A stretch of 64,000 bases of DNA from Nocardiopsis ansamitocini (GTDB lineage: Bacteria > Actinomycetota > Actinomycetes > Streptosporangiales > Streptosporangiaceae): contig NZ_BSQG01000004.1 of assembly GCF_030268225.1 (NCBI RefSeq), forward strand, positions 434,001 through 498,000, given 5' to 3'. The position numbers and the translations under genes were made by a program. Positions 19,980-28,467 of this stretch are shown one piece after another. The stretch's first letter is position 1; each line of letters begins with the position of its first letter. The notes below the pieces were generated by a model. It saw only the letters and a list, made by a program, of their open reading frames with translations. It was not told the origin of the DNA and searched no databases.

Positions 19980-22346
19980 TCAGGAGCGGGGCGGGGCCAC
20001 CGTGACGGGGGCGGTGAGCCTGCGGGTGTGGTCCACCTCCCGGACCGGCCCGACCAGGTGCGGGCGGACGGTATGGCGGATGTCGGAGCTGGAGGCCGCG
20101 AGCTCCAGGACCAGTTCTCCGGGTTCCACGATCGCCCGCCCTTCGGGCCCCGTGTAGGCGGCCAGGTCGGCGGGCACCGTGAACTCGACCCTGCGCTCCT
20201 GTCCCGGTTCCAGCGCGACGCGGGCGTAGCCGATCAGTTTGCGCAGGGGGCGGGCCACCCGTGCCACCGGATCGCCGAGGTAGAGCTGGACGACCTCGGT
20301 TCCGGCCCTCGCCCCGGTGTTGCGCACCGCGCATCCCAGCCGCAGCTCTCCGTCGGTGGACGCCTCCTCGTCCGCGAGCCGGAGATCGGTCCACTCGAAC
20401 CGGGTGTAGGACAGGCCGTGGCCGAAGGGGTGCAGTGGGGTCGGGTCGACGGCGCTCACCTCGCTGCGCAGTCCCAGCGGTGCGGCGAGGTAGGTCCAGG
20501 GCTGACCCCCCGGGCCGCGGGGAACGCTCACCGGGAGCCGACCCGAGGGGGCGACCCGCCCGCCCAGGACGCCGGCGAGCGCGGGACCGCCCTCCTCGCC
20601 GGGGAAGAACATCTGGACCTGCGCCGCGACCCGCGGAGCGAGGCCGCCCAGCGCGTAGGGGCGTCCGGTCAACAGCACCAGGACGACGGGGGTACCGGTA
20701 GCGGCCAGTGCGTGGGCGAGGCGTTCCTGGCTCCCGGGCAGCGTCAGGTCGGTGGCGTCGCACCCCTCTCCCGAGGTGCCCCTGCCGAAGAGGCCGGCGC
20801 GGTCGCCCAGCACGAGCACGCACACGTCGGCCTCCTCGGCCGCGTGCAGCGCGGCGGCGAAGCCAGTCTCGTCGTCACCGGTCACCGCGCATCCGGCGGC
20901 GTGGGTGATCTCGGCGCGGGGCAGTTCCCGGCGCAGTGCGGCCAGAACGGTGGGCACCTCCACTCCCAGCGGCACCTCGGGGTGGTGGGTCCCGACGTGG
21001 GCGGGGAAGGAGTAGCAGCCCAGCATCGCGTTCGGGTCGTCGGCCAAGGGCCCTACGACGGCGATCCTGGCGGTCGCACCCAGTGGCAGTACGGCGGCGT
21101 CGTTGGCCAGCAGCACGACCGACTCCTCGGCCACCCGCCGGGCCAGTGCACGGTTCTCGGGCGGGTCGAGGTCGATGCTGCCGCGCTCTCCCGCGGATAC
21201 GGCGGCCGGCAGTGGTGTCCAGTCCTCGTCCAGGAGCCCCAGTTCGCACTTCTGGGTGAGCACCCGGCGCACGGCGGTGTCCACCGCGGCCTCCGGCAGC
21301 AGCCCGGTGCGCACCGCCTCCAGCAACGGGGGGCCGAAACAGTGCACGGTGGGCAGTTCGACGTCGACGCCCGCCTGCAGGGCCAGTGCCGCGGCGTCGG
21401 CGTCGGTGCCGGCGACCCCGTGCAGGGTGCGCAGGAACGCGATCCCGAAGTAGTCGGCCACGACCGTTCCGGTGAATCCCCACCGCTCGCGCAGAAGCCC
21501 GGTGAGCAGGGAGCGGTCGGCCGCGGCCGGGACCCCGTCCACGTCGGCGTAGGAGTGCATGACCGAGCGGACGCCGCCGTGGCGGACGGCCATCTCGAAG
21601 GGGGGCAGCAGCACGTCGGCGGTCTCGCGGGGCCCGACCGAGGCGGGGGCGAGGTTGCGGGCCCCGCGCGAGGCCGAGTACCCCACGAAGTGCTTGAGAG
21701 TGGCCACCACACCGGCGGACTGGAGGCCGCGCACGTAGGCGGTGCCCAGGGTGGCGACCAGGTAGGGGTCCTCCCCCATGGTCTCCTCGGTGCGCCCCCA
21801 CCGGGGGTCGCGGGTGACGTCCAGGACGGGGGCCAGGCCCTGGTGCACACCCACGGAGCGCATACTCGCGCCGATCTGGGCGGCCATGCGCTCCACCAGG
21901 TCGGGGTCGAAGGTCGCCCCCCAGGCGAGCGGGACGGGATAGATCGTGGCGGTCCATGCGGTGAAACCGGCCAGGCACTCCTCGTGTGCGATGGCGGGGA
22001 TGGCGAACCGGTTGGCCGCGGTGATGCGCTCCTGGGAGCGGGCCAGCGCCAGCGCCCCCATGGCGGGGTCCACCGGGGTGGTGCCGAACGGCCGGGTGAG
22101 CTGGCCCAGCCCGTGCTCGACGAGGGCGTCGAGGTCGGGAGGCTCGACGGTCATGTCGTGCTGGTGGGGGGCGACGCCTTCGCCGGAGTCGTCGGCTCCC
22201 ACCCACACGCCGTAGAGCTGGGCGGCCTTCTCCCGCAGCGTCATGCGCGCGAGGAGTTCCCCGACCCGCTGGGCCACCGGCAGCGAGGCGTCGCGCCAGG
22301 GTGCGGGGCGGCCGACCGGGTCGGCGTGGTGCGGGGGCGAAGTCAT
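19980..22346 (-). CDS. bxlA: GH3 beta-xylosidase/beta-glucosidase of a xylo-oligosaccharide operon
   Basis: A 788-residue intracellular GH3 enzyme with the (alpha/beta)8 domain, alpha/beta sandwich and C-terminal FnIII-like domain in usual order. The nucleophile Asp is in TGTVVADYFGIAFL near residue 298. Other blocks are KAAQLYGVWVG, APVLDVTRDPRWGR, LKHFVGYSASRGARN and the C-terminal HPFGHGLSYTRFEW. The ADYF context and the lipoprotein-permease-permease genes upstream match BxlA of the Streptomyces bxlEFGA operon, a beta-xylosidase. Beta-glucosidase activity remains possible. The ATG has GGAGG at eight bases, and a short perfect palindrome separates it from the second permease. Confidence 0.88.
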   Translation of the reverse strand: MTSPPHHADPVGRPAPWRDASLPVAQRVGELLARMTLREKAAQLYGVWVGADDSGEGVAPHQHDMTVEPPDLDALVEHGLGQLTRPFGTTPVDPAMGALALARSQERITAANRFAIPAIAHEECLAGFTAWTATIYPVPLAWGATFDPDLVERMAAQIGASMRSVGVHQGLAPVLDVTRDPRWGRTEETMGEDPYLVATLGTAYVRGLQSAGVVATLKHFVGYSASRGARNLAPASVGPRETADVLLPPFEMAVRHGGVRSVMHSYADVDGVPAAADRSLLTGLLRERWGFTGTVVADYFGIAFLRTLHGVAGTDADAAALALQAGVDVELPTVHCFGPPLLEAVRTGLLPEAAVDTAVRRVLTQKCELGLLDEDWTPLPAAVSAGERGSIDLDPPENRALARRVAEESVVLLANDAAVLPLGATARIAVVGPLADDPNAMLGCYSFPAHVGTHHPEVPLGVEVPTVLAALRRELPRAEITHAAGCAVTGDDETGFAAALHAAEEADVCVLVLGDRAGLFGRGTSGEGCDATDLTLPGSQERLAHALAATGTPVVLVLLTGRPYALGGLAPRVAAQVQMFFPGEEGGPALAGVLGGRVAPSGRLPVSVPRGPGGQPWTYLAAPLGLRSEVSAVDPTPLHPFGHGLSYTRFEWTDLRLADEEASTDGELRLGCAVRNTGARAGTEVVQLYLGDPVARVARPLRKLIGYARVALEPGQERRVEFTVPADLAAYTGPEGRAIVEPGELVLELAASSSDIRHTVRPHLVGPVREVDHTRRLTAPVTVAPPRS

Positions 22347-22371
22347 GCGGATCTCCTCCTGCTTGCTGGGG

Positions 22372-22389
22372 GCACCCCGGCCGGGGTGC
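22372..22389 (-). terminator. 18-base perfect palindrome between permease and bxlA
   Basis: GCACCCCGG and CCGGGGTGC abut at 22380/22381. On the transcript it forms a compact stem between the transport genes and the xylosidase gene, and may attenuate or protect the mRNA to set their ratio. Confidence 0.45.
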
Positions 22390-22412
22390 TGGTCTCACCA
22401 CACGCGGTCGGC

Positions 22413-23261
22413 CTATTTGCCGCCCACTCCCATCAGCCCGTTGACCAGGGAGCGCCGGGCCACCAGGTAAAGGAGCAGAATCGGAATGGCCGAGAGCACG
22501 ACGGCCGAGAGCAGACCGGGGATGTCGGTGCCGTACTGGCCCTGGAACTCGTACAGGCCCAGGGTGATGGGCCGTTTCTCGGGCGAGGTGATGAGGATGA
22601 GGGGGAACAGGAAGCCGTTCCACGCCTGGAGCGCGGCGTAGACGGCGACCGTGGCCAGGCCCGAGCGGCTGAGCGGGAGGACCAGTTGCACGAAGGCCCG
22701 CAACTGTCCGGCCCCGTCCAGGGCCATCGCCTCATAGAGCTCCTCGGAGATGTCGCGCATGGAGCCGGTGAGGATGAGCACGCATACCGGCAGGGCGAAC
22801 GCGGCGGTGGGCAGGATGACGGCCAACAGGGTGTCGTTGAGGCCCAGCTGGTTGATGATCAGCAGGACCGGGATGATCACCGCCTGGGCCGGAATGGCCA
22901 GGCCCAGGAGGAAGAGCCGGAACACGCCGCTGCTGAAGCGGGTGCGCGAGCGCACCAGCGCGTAGCCGACCGTGGCGGACAGGAACACGACCAGGACGAC
23001 GACGCCCGCGGTGATCAGGACGGTGTTGAGGACGAAACCGAGGAAACCGTTCTCGATGGCGCGCACGTAGTTGTCGACGGTGGGCCGGGTCGGCGGGGTC
23101 AGCGGGTTGGCCTGGGCGTACTCCGGACGCGAGCGCAGGGTGGCCACGAGCATGGCGTACAGCGGCACGGCCACGACCAGCAGCCACAGTGCGGCTCCGA
23201 GCCCCGCGAGCGGGTTGGCGCGGGCGCGTCGCGGTGCGGGGGGTGCGGACGAGCGGTTCAC
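22413..23261 (-). CDS. bxlG: Carbohydrate ABC transporter permease, MalG type
   Basis: A 282-residue inner-membrane permease with six hydrophobic segments. The EAA cytoplasmic loop YEAMALDGAGQLRAFVQLVLPLSRSGL (positions about 175-200) contacts the ATPase. Its ATG is fused to the stop of the first permease gene as ATGA. It pairs with that permease and the upstream lipoprotein in a CUT1-type importer, probably for xylo-oligosaccharides by analogy to BxlG. No ATPase gene is present, so a shared MsiK-like ATPase encoded elsewhere is expected, as in other actinomycetes. Confidence 0.88.
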   Translation of the reverse strand: MNRSSAPPAPRRARANPLAGLGAALWLLVVAVPLYAMLVATLRSRPEYAQANPLTPPTRPTVDNYVRAIENGFLGFVLNTVLITAGVVVLVVFLSATVGYALVRSRTRFSSGVFRLFLLGLAIPAQAVIIPVLLIINQLGLNDTLLAVILPTAAFALPVCVLILTGSMRDISEELYEAMALDGAGQLRAFVQLVLPLSRSGLATVAVYAALQAWNGFLFPLILITSPEKRPITLGLYEFQGQYGTDIPGLLSAVVLSAIPILLLYLVARRSLVNGLMGVGGK

Positions 23262-24166
23262 ATTCCCTCCCGGGTGCTGCGCATCGCCCCGAAACCGGTG
23301 AGGCGGACCATGAGCAGGGAGGCCGTGGTGGCCACGACCACGAGGGTGAAGGCGATGGCGCTGGCGTAGCCCAGCTCGTAGCCCCGGAACCCGGTCCAGA
23401 ACATCAGGTACGGAACGATCGTGGTGTCGGTACCGGGGCCGCCCTGGGTGAGGATCAGCACGGTGTCAAAGTAGGTGAGGGCGCCCACCACCATGAGCAC
23501 CGAGGAGGTGGTGATGGTGGCGCGCAGCTGGGGCAGGGTGATGTGGCGGAACCGCAGCAGTCGCCCCGCGCCGTCCACTTCGGCCGCCTGGTAGAGAACG
23601 GCCGGGATCTGGCGTGCGCCGCCCTGGTAGAGCAGTGCGTGCAGCGGGATGAACTGCCAGGCGCTGACGAAGACGACGGCCGTGAACGCGCCGGTCGAGG
23701 TTCCCAGGATGTTTCCGCTGCCCATGCCTAGGGCGTCGCTGATGCGGGCGACGGGGCCGAAGTTGGGGTCGAGCAGGGATTTCCACAGGACGGCGATGGC
23801 CGCAGAGGACAACAGCAGGGGGAAGAAGAAGACCGCCGAGAGGACGGCGCGGTTGCGCTGGGGACCGGCGGCCCACACCCCCAGCAGCAACGCGATCGGA
23901 GTCTGTACCGCCCAGGTGGCGGCGGTCAGCGCGAGGCTCAGGACGACGGCCTGTCGCATCACCGGGTCGGCCACCAGCCGCGTCCAATTGTCCAGGCCGG
24001 TGGGCGCGGGGGTGGCCAGACCGTCCCAGTCGGTGAAGGACAGGTAGGCCACCAGCACCATGGGCACCACGGCGAAGAGCGCGAAGAAGAGGGCGCCGGG
24101 GAGGGCCCAGACGGCGCCCGGACGCCCGGTGGCGGGGCCGCGCGGGCGCCGGGTCCCGGTGGTCAC
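23258..24166 (-). CDS. bxlF: Carbohydrate ABC transporter permease, MalF type
   Basis: A 302-residue permease with six predicted membrane helices starting at VWALPGALFFALFAVVPMVL. The EAA-loop is YQAAEVDGAGRLLRFRHITLPQL in part, and the family block VLILTQGGPGTDTTIVPYLMF follows. The start is a GTG at 24166 fused to the lipoprotein stop as GTGA, and its own stop overlaps the next permease by four bases. Both overlaps show tight coupling within the importer operon. Confidence 0.88.
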   Translation of the reverse strand: MTTGTRRPRGPATGRPGAVWALPGALFFALFAVVPMVLVAYLSFTDWDGLATPAPTGLDNWTRLVADPVMRQAVVLSLALTAATWAVQTPIALLLGVWAAGPQRNRAVLSAVFFFPLLLSSAAIAVLWKSLLDPNFGPVARISDALGMGSGNILGTSTGAFTAVVFVSAWQFIPLHALLYQGGARQIPAVLYQAAEVDGAGRLLRFRHITLPQLRATITTSSVLMVVGALTYFDTVLILTQGGPGTDTTIVPYLMFWTGFRGYELGYASAIAFTLVVVATTASLLMVRLTGFGAMRSTREGM

Positions 24167-25452
24167 CGCAGGGCCGCCACGGCGTCGACGAACTGCTCGG
24201 GGGTGCTCTGGCCGTTGAACAGCTTCTGGATCTCGGTCTTCATGGGGTTGGCGATTCTGCTCTCCAGCGCCTGGTCCCAGGAGAGCTGGAAGGCGGGGGC
24301 GTCCTGGACCAGCTGGTACTGGAACTCGGCGAAGTCGGGGCTGGGGCTGTCGGCCAGCAGGTCGGCGGCGTTCGCGGTGGTGGGCACCTCGCCGTTGGCG
24401 ACCATGTCGCGCACGTAGTCGGGGCTCGATGTCAGTTTGAGGAAGGCCACGGCTTCGTCGGGGTGATCGGTGTCGGCGCCGACGGAGAAGTAGTTGGTGG
24501 GGTTGCCCACCACGTTGGCCGGGTCGCCCTCGCCGTCGGGCAGGGCCGGGAAGGGGAGGTAGCCCAGTCCGTCCTCGGCGAACTCCGGAGCCTGGCTGAG
24601 CTGGGTGGAGTACTCCCAGGAGCCCATGAGGTGCATGGCGGCGCGTCCTTGGGCCAGCAGGGTGGGTGCGCCGCCCTGGGTGTAGTTGACCGAGGCGAAG
24701 TTGTCGCCGAAGGCGCCGCGGTCCACGAGGTCGCTCACGGTGCGGGCGGCCTCCAGCACGACCGGGTCGCGCCAGCCCTCGGGGTCGCCGTCCTGGATGC
24801 GGCCGAACACCTCGGGGCCGCCGAGGCGGTCCACGAGGTACTGGAGCCACATCTGCTGGGGCCAGCCCTCGGCGCCCGCCAGGGCGAAGGGGGTGATGTC
24901 CTCCTCGGTGAAGGTGTCGACGAGGTCGAGGAGGTCCTGCCAGGTCTGCGGGGGCTCGACGCCGGCCTCGGCGAAGACGTCCTTGTTGTAGAAGAGGATC
25001 ACCGGCTGCGTTCCGCGCAACGGGATGCCGTACTGCACGCCGTCGATCTGTCCGGCCTCCATGACCGAGGGCAGGAACGCGTCGGCGAGTTCGGGGTCGG
25101 CGGCCAGGGCGTCGTCCAGCGGCAGCAGCTTGTCGGCCTCGACGTAGGGGCGGATGCTGCCGCCGCCCCAGTTGAAGAAGACGTCGGGGACGTCACCGGA
25201 GCCCATCGCGGTGCGGAGCTTGTCCTGGTAGCCGTCGCCGGGTACCGGGATCATCCGGGCGTGGACGGTGGAGCCGGTGTTGAACTCCTCGATCGCCGCC
25301 TCCTGGACCACGGCGAGATCGTCCTGGTACATCCAGACGTCCATCCCCGCGTGGTCGTCGTCCCCCCGAGGGGAACAGGCGCTGAGGACCAGCACCCCTG
25401 ACAGCGCCGCGGCAGCCGCCGCGCGCCCCGATGTCCGTGCGACCGATCGCAT
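24163..25452 (-). CDS. bxlE: Sugar-binding lipoprotein of ABC importer
   Basis: A 429-residue extracellular solute-binding protein of family 1. The N-terminus is a lipoprotein signal ending in the lipobox VLSAC. Blocks such as PDVFFNWGGGSIRPYVEADKL, ILFYNKDVFAEAGVEPPQTWQDL and GWPQQMWLQYLVDRLGG are typical of oligosaccharide binders. It heads the operon lipoprotein-permease-permease-bxlA and is transcribed away from the LacI repressor gene. Candidate repressor sites lie 13-58 bases above its start. Xylobiose or longer xylo-oligosaccharides are the probable ligands, from gene context. Confidence 0.9.
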   Translation of the reverse strand: MRSVARTSGRAAAAAALSGVLVLSACSPRGDDDHAGMDVWMYQDDLAVVQEAAIEEFNTGSTVHARMIPVPGDGYQDKLRTAMGSGDVPDVFFNWGGGSIRPYVEADKLLPLDDALAADPELADAFLPSVMEAGQIDGVQYGIPLRGTQPVILFYNKDVFAEAGVEPPQTWQDLLDLVDTFTEEDITPFALAGAEGWPQQMWLQYLVDRLGGPEVFGRIQDGDPEGWRDPVVLEAARTVSDLVDRGAFGDNFASVNYTQGGAPTLLAQGRAAMHLMGSWEYSTQLSQAPEFAEDGLGYLPFPALPDGEGDPANVVGNPTNYFSVGADTDHPDEAVAFLKLTSSPDYVRDMVANGEVPTTANAADLLADSPSPDFAEFQYQLVQDAPAFQLSWDQALESRIANPMKTEIQKLFNGQSTPEQFVDAVAALR

Positions 25453-25464
25453 GGCGTCTCCTTA

Positions 25465-25510
25465 GAAACTATCGGTAACTATCCCGAAACTTTGAGAACC
25501 GAAAGTACGG
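25465..25510. promoter_or_regulatory. Operator cluster of the bxl operon
   Basis: GAAACTATCGG (25465-25475), CGAAACTTTG (25485-25494) and CCGAAAGTACGG (25499-25510) lie between bxlE and the LacI gene. The first word recurs inverted ahead of the GH43 gene at 28256-28266. They match the CGAA-N-TTCG class of site reported for the bxl repressor in Streptomyces, with imperfect symmetry here. Confidence 0.6.
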
Positions 25511-25585
25511 GTGGAATCGAGTCGCGTCAATAGGAAAATGAGACCTGCGCCACTCCCCTGCGCCACTTTTCCTGCTCCGAGCACG

Positions 25586-25591
25586 TAAAAT
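25586..25591 (+). promoter_or_regulatory. -10 box of the LacI gene, probably leaderless
   Basis: TAAAAT lies eight bases before the GTG at 25600, and no Shine-Dalgarno sequence is present. Transcription would begin at or next to the start codon. Confidence 0.45.
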
Positions 25592-25599
25592 CCCGGGAC

Positions 25600-26676
25600 G
25601 TGAGTGCAGATTCAGCGCCGGACACCCCGGACACCGCCGACACCCCGCCGATGACGATCTCGAAACTTGCGGAGGCCGCCGGGGTATCGGTCCCCACGGT
25701 CTCCAAGGTGCTCAACGGTCGGTCCGATGTGGCCCCCCAGACCCGTTCCAAGGTCGAGGCCCTGATCCGCCGGCACGGCTACCGGCGCCGCCGTGGCCCC
25801 GGATCGGGCCGCGCGGCAACCCTGGACCTGGTCTTCCACGAACTGGACAGCGCGTGGGCCATCGAGGTGATCCGCGGGGTGGAGCGGGTCGCCCGCTCCG
25901 AGGGGTTCAGCGTGGTGCTGTCGGAGTCGGGCGGCGAGCGCTCTCCCCGCGACTCCTGGGTGGACTCGGTGCTGGCCCGGCAGTCCGCCGCGGTGGTCCT
26001 GGTCTTCTCGGACCTCGCCCCCGCCCAGAAGGCCAGGCTGGCCGCGCGCGGCGTCCCCTTCGTCGTGGTGGACCCCACCGGCGATCCGGGGGACGACGTG
26101 CCCTCCATCGGCTCGGCGAACTGGAACGGCGGCCTGGCGGCGACGCGTCACCTCATCGAGTCGGGCCACCGACGCATCGGTTTCATCGGCGGCCCGTCGA
26201 ACGTGTTGTGCAGCCGGGCCCGCCTGGACGGCTATCGGGCCGCGCTGGACACCGCGGGGCTGGGGGTGGACCAGGCGCTGATCCGCTCCGGGGACTTCCA
26301 CGTGGAGGGCGGACGCGACCACGGCCGCGCGCTGCTGCTCATGGACGACCCGCCGACGGCGGTGTTCGCCGGTAACGACCTACAGGCACTGGGCCTGTAC
26401 GAGGCTGCCCGGGAACTGGGGGCCCGCGTCCCCGAGGACCTGAGCGTGGTCGGCTACGACGACCTGCCGGTGGCCCGCTGGGTGGGGCCGCCGCTCACCA
26501 CGGTGCGCCAGCCGCTGACCGAGATGGCGGAGGAGGCCACCCGGCTCGCGTTGCGGCTCAGTCGCGGGGAGACCCCCGCCAATCTGCGCCTGGACCTGGC
26601 GACGAGCCTGGTGGTGCGCCAGAGCACCGCACCACCCGCCGCTGCGGTCCGGCCTCAGCCCGAACGGCCCTCGTAG
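25600..26676 (+). CDS. LacI family repressor of the xylo-oligosaccharide locus
   Basis: A 358-residue regulator: LacI helix-turn-helix (TISKLAEAAGVSVPTVSKVL, about 19-38) with hinge, then a periplasmic-binding-like sensor domain containing GFIGGPSNVLCSRARLDGYRAAL and DLSVVGYDDLPVARWVGPPLTTVRQP. It is divergent from the bxl importer operon and converges on GH43 with a 22-base 3' overlap. This position, plus shared palindromic words at both targets, make it the BxlR-type repressor of this locus, relieved by xylobiose or a related sugar (inferred). The GTG start follows a -10 box closely, suggesting a leaderless message. Confidence 0.88.
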   Translation: MSADSAPDTPDTADTPPMTISKLAEAAGVSVPTVSKVLNGRSDVAPQTRSKVEALIRRHGYRRRRGPGSGRAATLDLVFHELDSAWAIEVIRGVERVARSEGFSVVLSESGGERSPRDSWVDSVLARQSAAVVLVFSDLAPAQKARLAARGVPFVVVDPTGDPGDDVPSIGSANWNGGLAATRHLIESGHRRIGFIGGPSNVLCSRARLDGYRAALDTAGLGVDQALIRSGDFHVEGGRDHGRALLLMDDPPTAVFAGNDLQALGLYEAARELGARVPEDLSVVGYDDLPVARWVGPPLTTVRQPLTEMAEEATRLALRLSRGETPANLRLDLATSLVVRQSTAPPAAAVRPQPERPS

Positions 26677-28220
26677 TCGAACCAGTCGATGTCGGCGTGC
26701 GCGGCTCCCGTACCGTCGCCGTGCGCGTAGAGCCCCACGTAGGCGCCGGTGAAACCGCCGGCGCTCTGCGTACTGAGCACCCGGCCGTCGACACAGGCCA
26801 ACCGGACCGGGGGCTCCCCCGGGCGCGCCCAGGACAGTCGGTAGTCCTGCCCGCGGGCGTGAACGGCCAGGACGAGAGGCCCCGGCGGAACGGGGGCCCG
26901 GGCCAGGACCTCTTCCGGTCCGCCGGCGCGGCGAAGGACGCTCAGCACCCGGCCCGCCCCGTCGTCGGCGCGGGTCACGACCAGCAGGACGTGGTGGGTG
27001 TCCGCGCGCAACAGCGCCAGACCCGCGCGGTCGGCCACCGCACGCGGGACGAAGTCGACCAGGGCCGCGGCGCGGAAGTCGCGATGGCGCAGGCGCTGGC
27101 CCACGAAAGCGGGCGAGGCCCGTTCGGCAAGGGTGGCGGCCAGGGCTCGCAGGCGCAGGTGTCCGGGGCGCTCACTCAGGCTCCACCCGGGTTCGGCCGG
27201 CGTGCGCAGGCCGTTCCAGACCGGGGCCAGACCGGGTGCGTCGAAGTCGTCGCGCACCGGTTCGGGGGGCCAGGGGTGGGGTGCGAGGTCGGGCGCGGGT
27301 GCACGGGGTTCCAGCCGGCCCGCCCCGGGCGCGAGGAGCGGCCACCCCTCCTCCCACTGCACCCTGGTCAGAAAGGTCTCCCTGCCCAGGGTGTGGTGGT
27401 AACCGCCGTAGGAGCGCGACGCCAACAGCAGCGCCCACCACTCACCGCGCTGGGTGCGCACGAGGTCGGCGTGGCCGACGCCGACGACGGGGTGGTCCAG
27501 GCCCAGGTGACGGTGGGTCAGGACGGGGTTGCGCGGGTTGCCCAGGTAGGGGCCGGTGATCGAGGCCGACCGGGCGGCCATGACGGAGTGGTTGTGCTCG
27601 GTGCCGCCTTCGGCGGTGATGAGGAGGTAGTGTCCGTCCACCCGGTACAGGTGCGGCCCCTCGGCCCAGACTCCCCCGCGCAGCGCTCCCGTCCACAGGA
27701 CGTGTTCGGGCCCGGTCAGCCGCATTTCCTCGGCGTCGAAGCGGCGCAGCCAGATTTCGGTCTGTCCCGGCCATTGGGGATCGGCCGCCTCGCGACAGCC
27801 GGTCCACCACGCGCTCCCGTCGTCGTCGAAGAACAACGATGGGTCGATGCCGTGCGCGTCCTGGATCCAGTGGGGACCGGACCAGGGGCCTGCCGGATCG
27901 GTCGCGGTGAGGACGAAGGACCCGTCCTGGGCGGTTCCGTCGACCAGGGTGCACACCAGGTAGAACCGGCCCTCGTGGTGACGGATCGTGGGGGCGTAGA
28001 GGCCGCCGGAACAGCGGATTCCGCTCAGGTCCAGTTGGTCGGACCGGTCGAGGGCGTGGCCCAGGATCCGCCAGTGGACGAGGTCCCGGCTGTGGTGGAC
28101 CGGGAGGCCGGGGAAGTATTCGAAGGTCGAGGTGACCAGGTAGTAGTCGTCGCCGACCCGGCAGACCGAAGGATCGGGGTGGAATCCGGACAGTACGGGG
28201 TTGCGAAAACTTCGGGTCAT
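26655..28220 (-). CDS. GH43 beta-xylosidase/alpha-arabinofuranosidase
   Basis: A 521-residue inverting glycosidase without a signal peptide, so cytoplasmic. The five-bladed propeller holds the catalytic base Asp16 (GFHPDPSV), the pKa-setting Asp in HGIDPSLFFDDDG and the acid Glu in GVWAEGPHLY near residue 190. A C-terminal beta-sandwich (about 325-521) is typical of the GH43 xylosidases with the XynB layout. It would finish xylo-oligosaccharides taken up by the adjacent importer. The ATG has GGGGAG close by. The gene's 3' end overlaps the LacI gene, and a copy of the operator word lies 36 bases upstream of its start. Confidence 0.92.
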   Translation of the reverse strand: MTRSFRNPVLSGFHPDPSVCRVGDDYYLVTSTFEYFPGLPVHHSRDLVHWRILGHALDRSDQLDLSGIRCSGGLYAPTIRHHEGRFYLVCTLVDGTAQDGSFVLTATDPAGPWSGPHWIQDAHGIDPSLFFDDDGSAWWTGCREAADPQWPGQTEIWLRRFDAEEMRLTGPEHVLWTGALRGGVWAEGPHLYRVDGHYLLITAEGGTEHNHSVMAARSASITGPYLGNPRNPVLTHRHLGLDHPVVGVGHADLVRTQRGEWWALLLASRSYGGYHHTLGRETFLTRVQWEEGWPLLAPGAGRLEPRAPAPDLAPHPWPPEPVRDDFDAPGLAPVWNGLRTPAEPGWSLSERPGHLRLRALAATLAERASPAFVGQRLRHRDFRAAALVDFVPRAVADRAGLALLRADTHHVLLVVTRADDGAGRVLSVLRRAGGPEEVLARAPVPPGPLVLAVHARGQDYRLSWARPGEPPVRLACVDGRVLSTQSAGGFTGAYVGLYAHGDGTGAAHADIDWFDYEGRSG

Positions 28221-28255
28221 GGGCTCCCCGTCGGGGCGGTCGGCCGAACGGTATT

Positions 28256-28270
28256 CCGATAGTTTCGAAA
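28256..28270 (-). promoter_or_regulatory. Operator upstream of the GH43 gene
   Basis: CCGATAGTTTC (28256-28266) is the inverse complement of GAAACTATCGG found ahead of bxlE, and it overlaps the palindrome TTTCGAAA (28263-28270). One repressor can thus control both transcription units. Confidence 0.55.
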
Positions 28271-28320
28271 ATCTTGCCGGTTGCTTTCGGGACTGTAGGC
28301 ACCCGCGGCGGCACGGTCAA

Positions 28321-28344
28321 GCCGTGGCCGGATCCGGCCACGGC
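28321..28344. repeat. 24-base perfect palindrome
   Basis: GCCGTGGCCGGA is followed at once by its complement TCCGGCCACGGC. It lies between the divergent GH43 and L,D-transpeptidase genes. It could terminate an antisense or short leader transcript, or be a protein site; as a transcript it would form an almost loopless stem. Confidence 0.6.
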
Positions 28345-28467
28345 TCAGCCGACGGGGCTCGCCCCACCTGCGTCGACACGCGGCGCCGATGGCGGGTAAG
28401 CCCGGCAGGGGCAACGCGACGGCCAGGAAAAAGCCATGACATCGTCAATCGCGGGCAAAATCCACGC
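28345..28467 (+). promoter_or_regulatory. Structured leader of the L,D-transpeptidase gene, class unknown
   Basis: The leader contains a chain of small stems: GGGG-CUCG-CCCC, GCGU-CGAC-ACGC and GGGUAAGCCC, followed by GGCAGGGGCAACGC. The start codon at 28468 has no Shine-Dalgarno sequence; AGGAAA is over 20 bases away. Cell-wall enzymes of actinobacteria often have c-di-AMP riboswitch leaders, but I cannot match the consensus here, so the class is left open. Confidence 0.35.

Noticed and set aside
20028-23369. Very long open frame on the plus strand across bxlA and a permease
   Set aside because: It is antisense to two clear genes, its translation is low-complexity Gly/Arg/Gln-rich with no domain, and such frames arise from the third-position GC bias of the real genes.
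28037-28045. GGTCGGACC word like the FadR-type operator
   Set aside because: It lies within the GH43 coding region; the nine-base word is expected by chance in this GC-rich DNA.
28345-28467. c-di-AMP (ydaO) riboswitch call for the transpeptidase leader
   Set aside because: Gene context fits, but I could not find the conserved core of that class; reported only as an unassigned structured leader.
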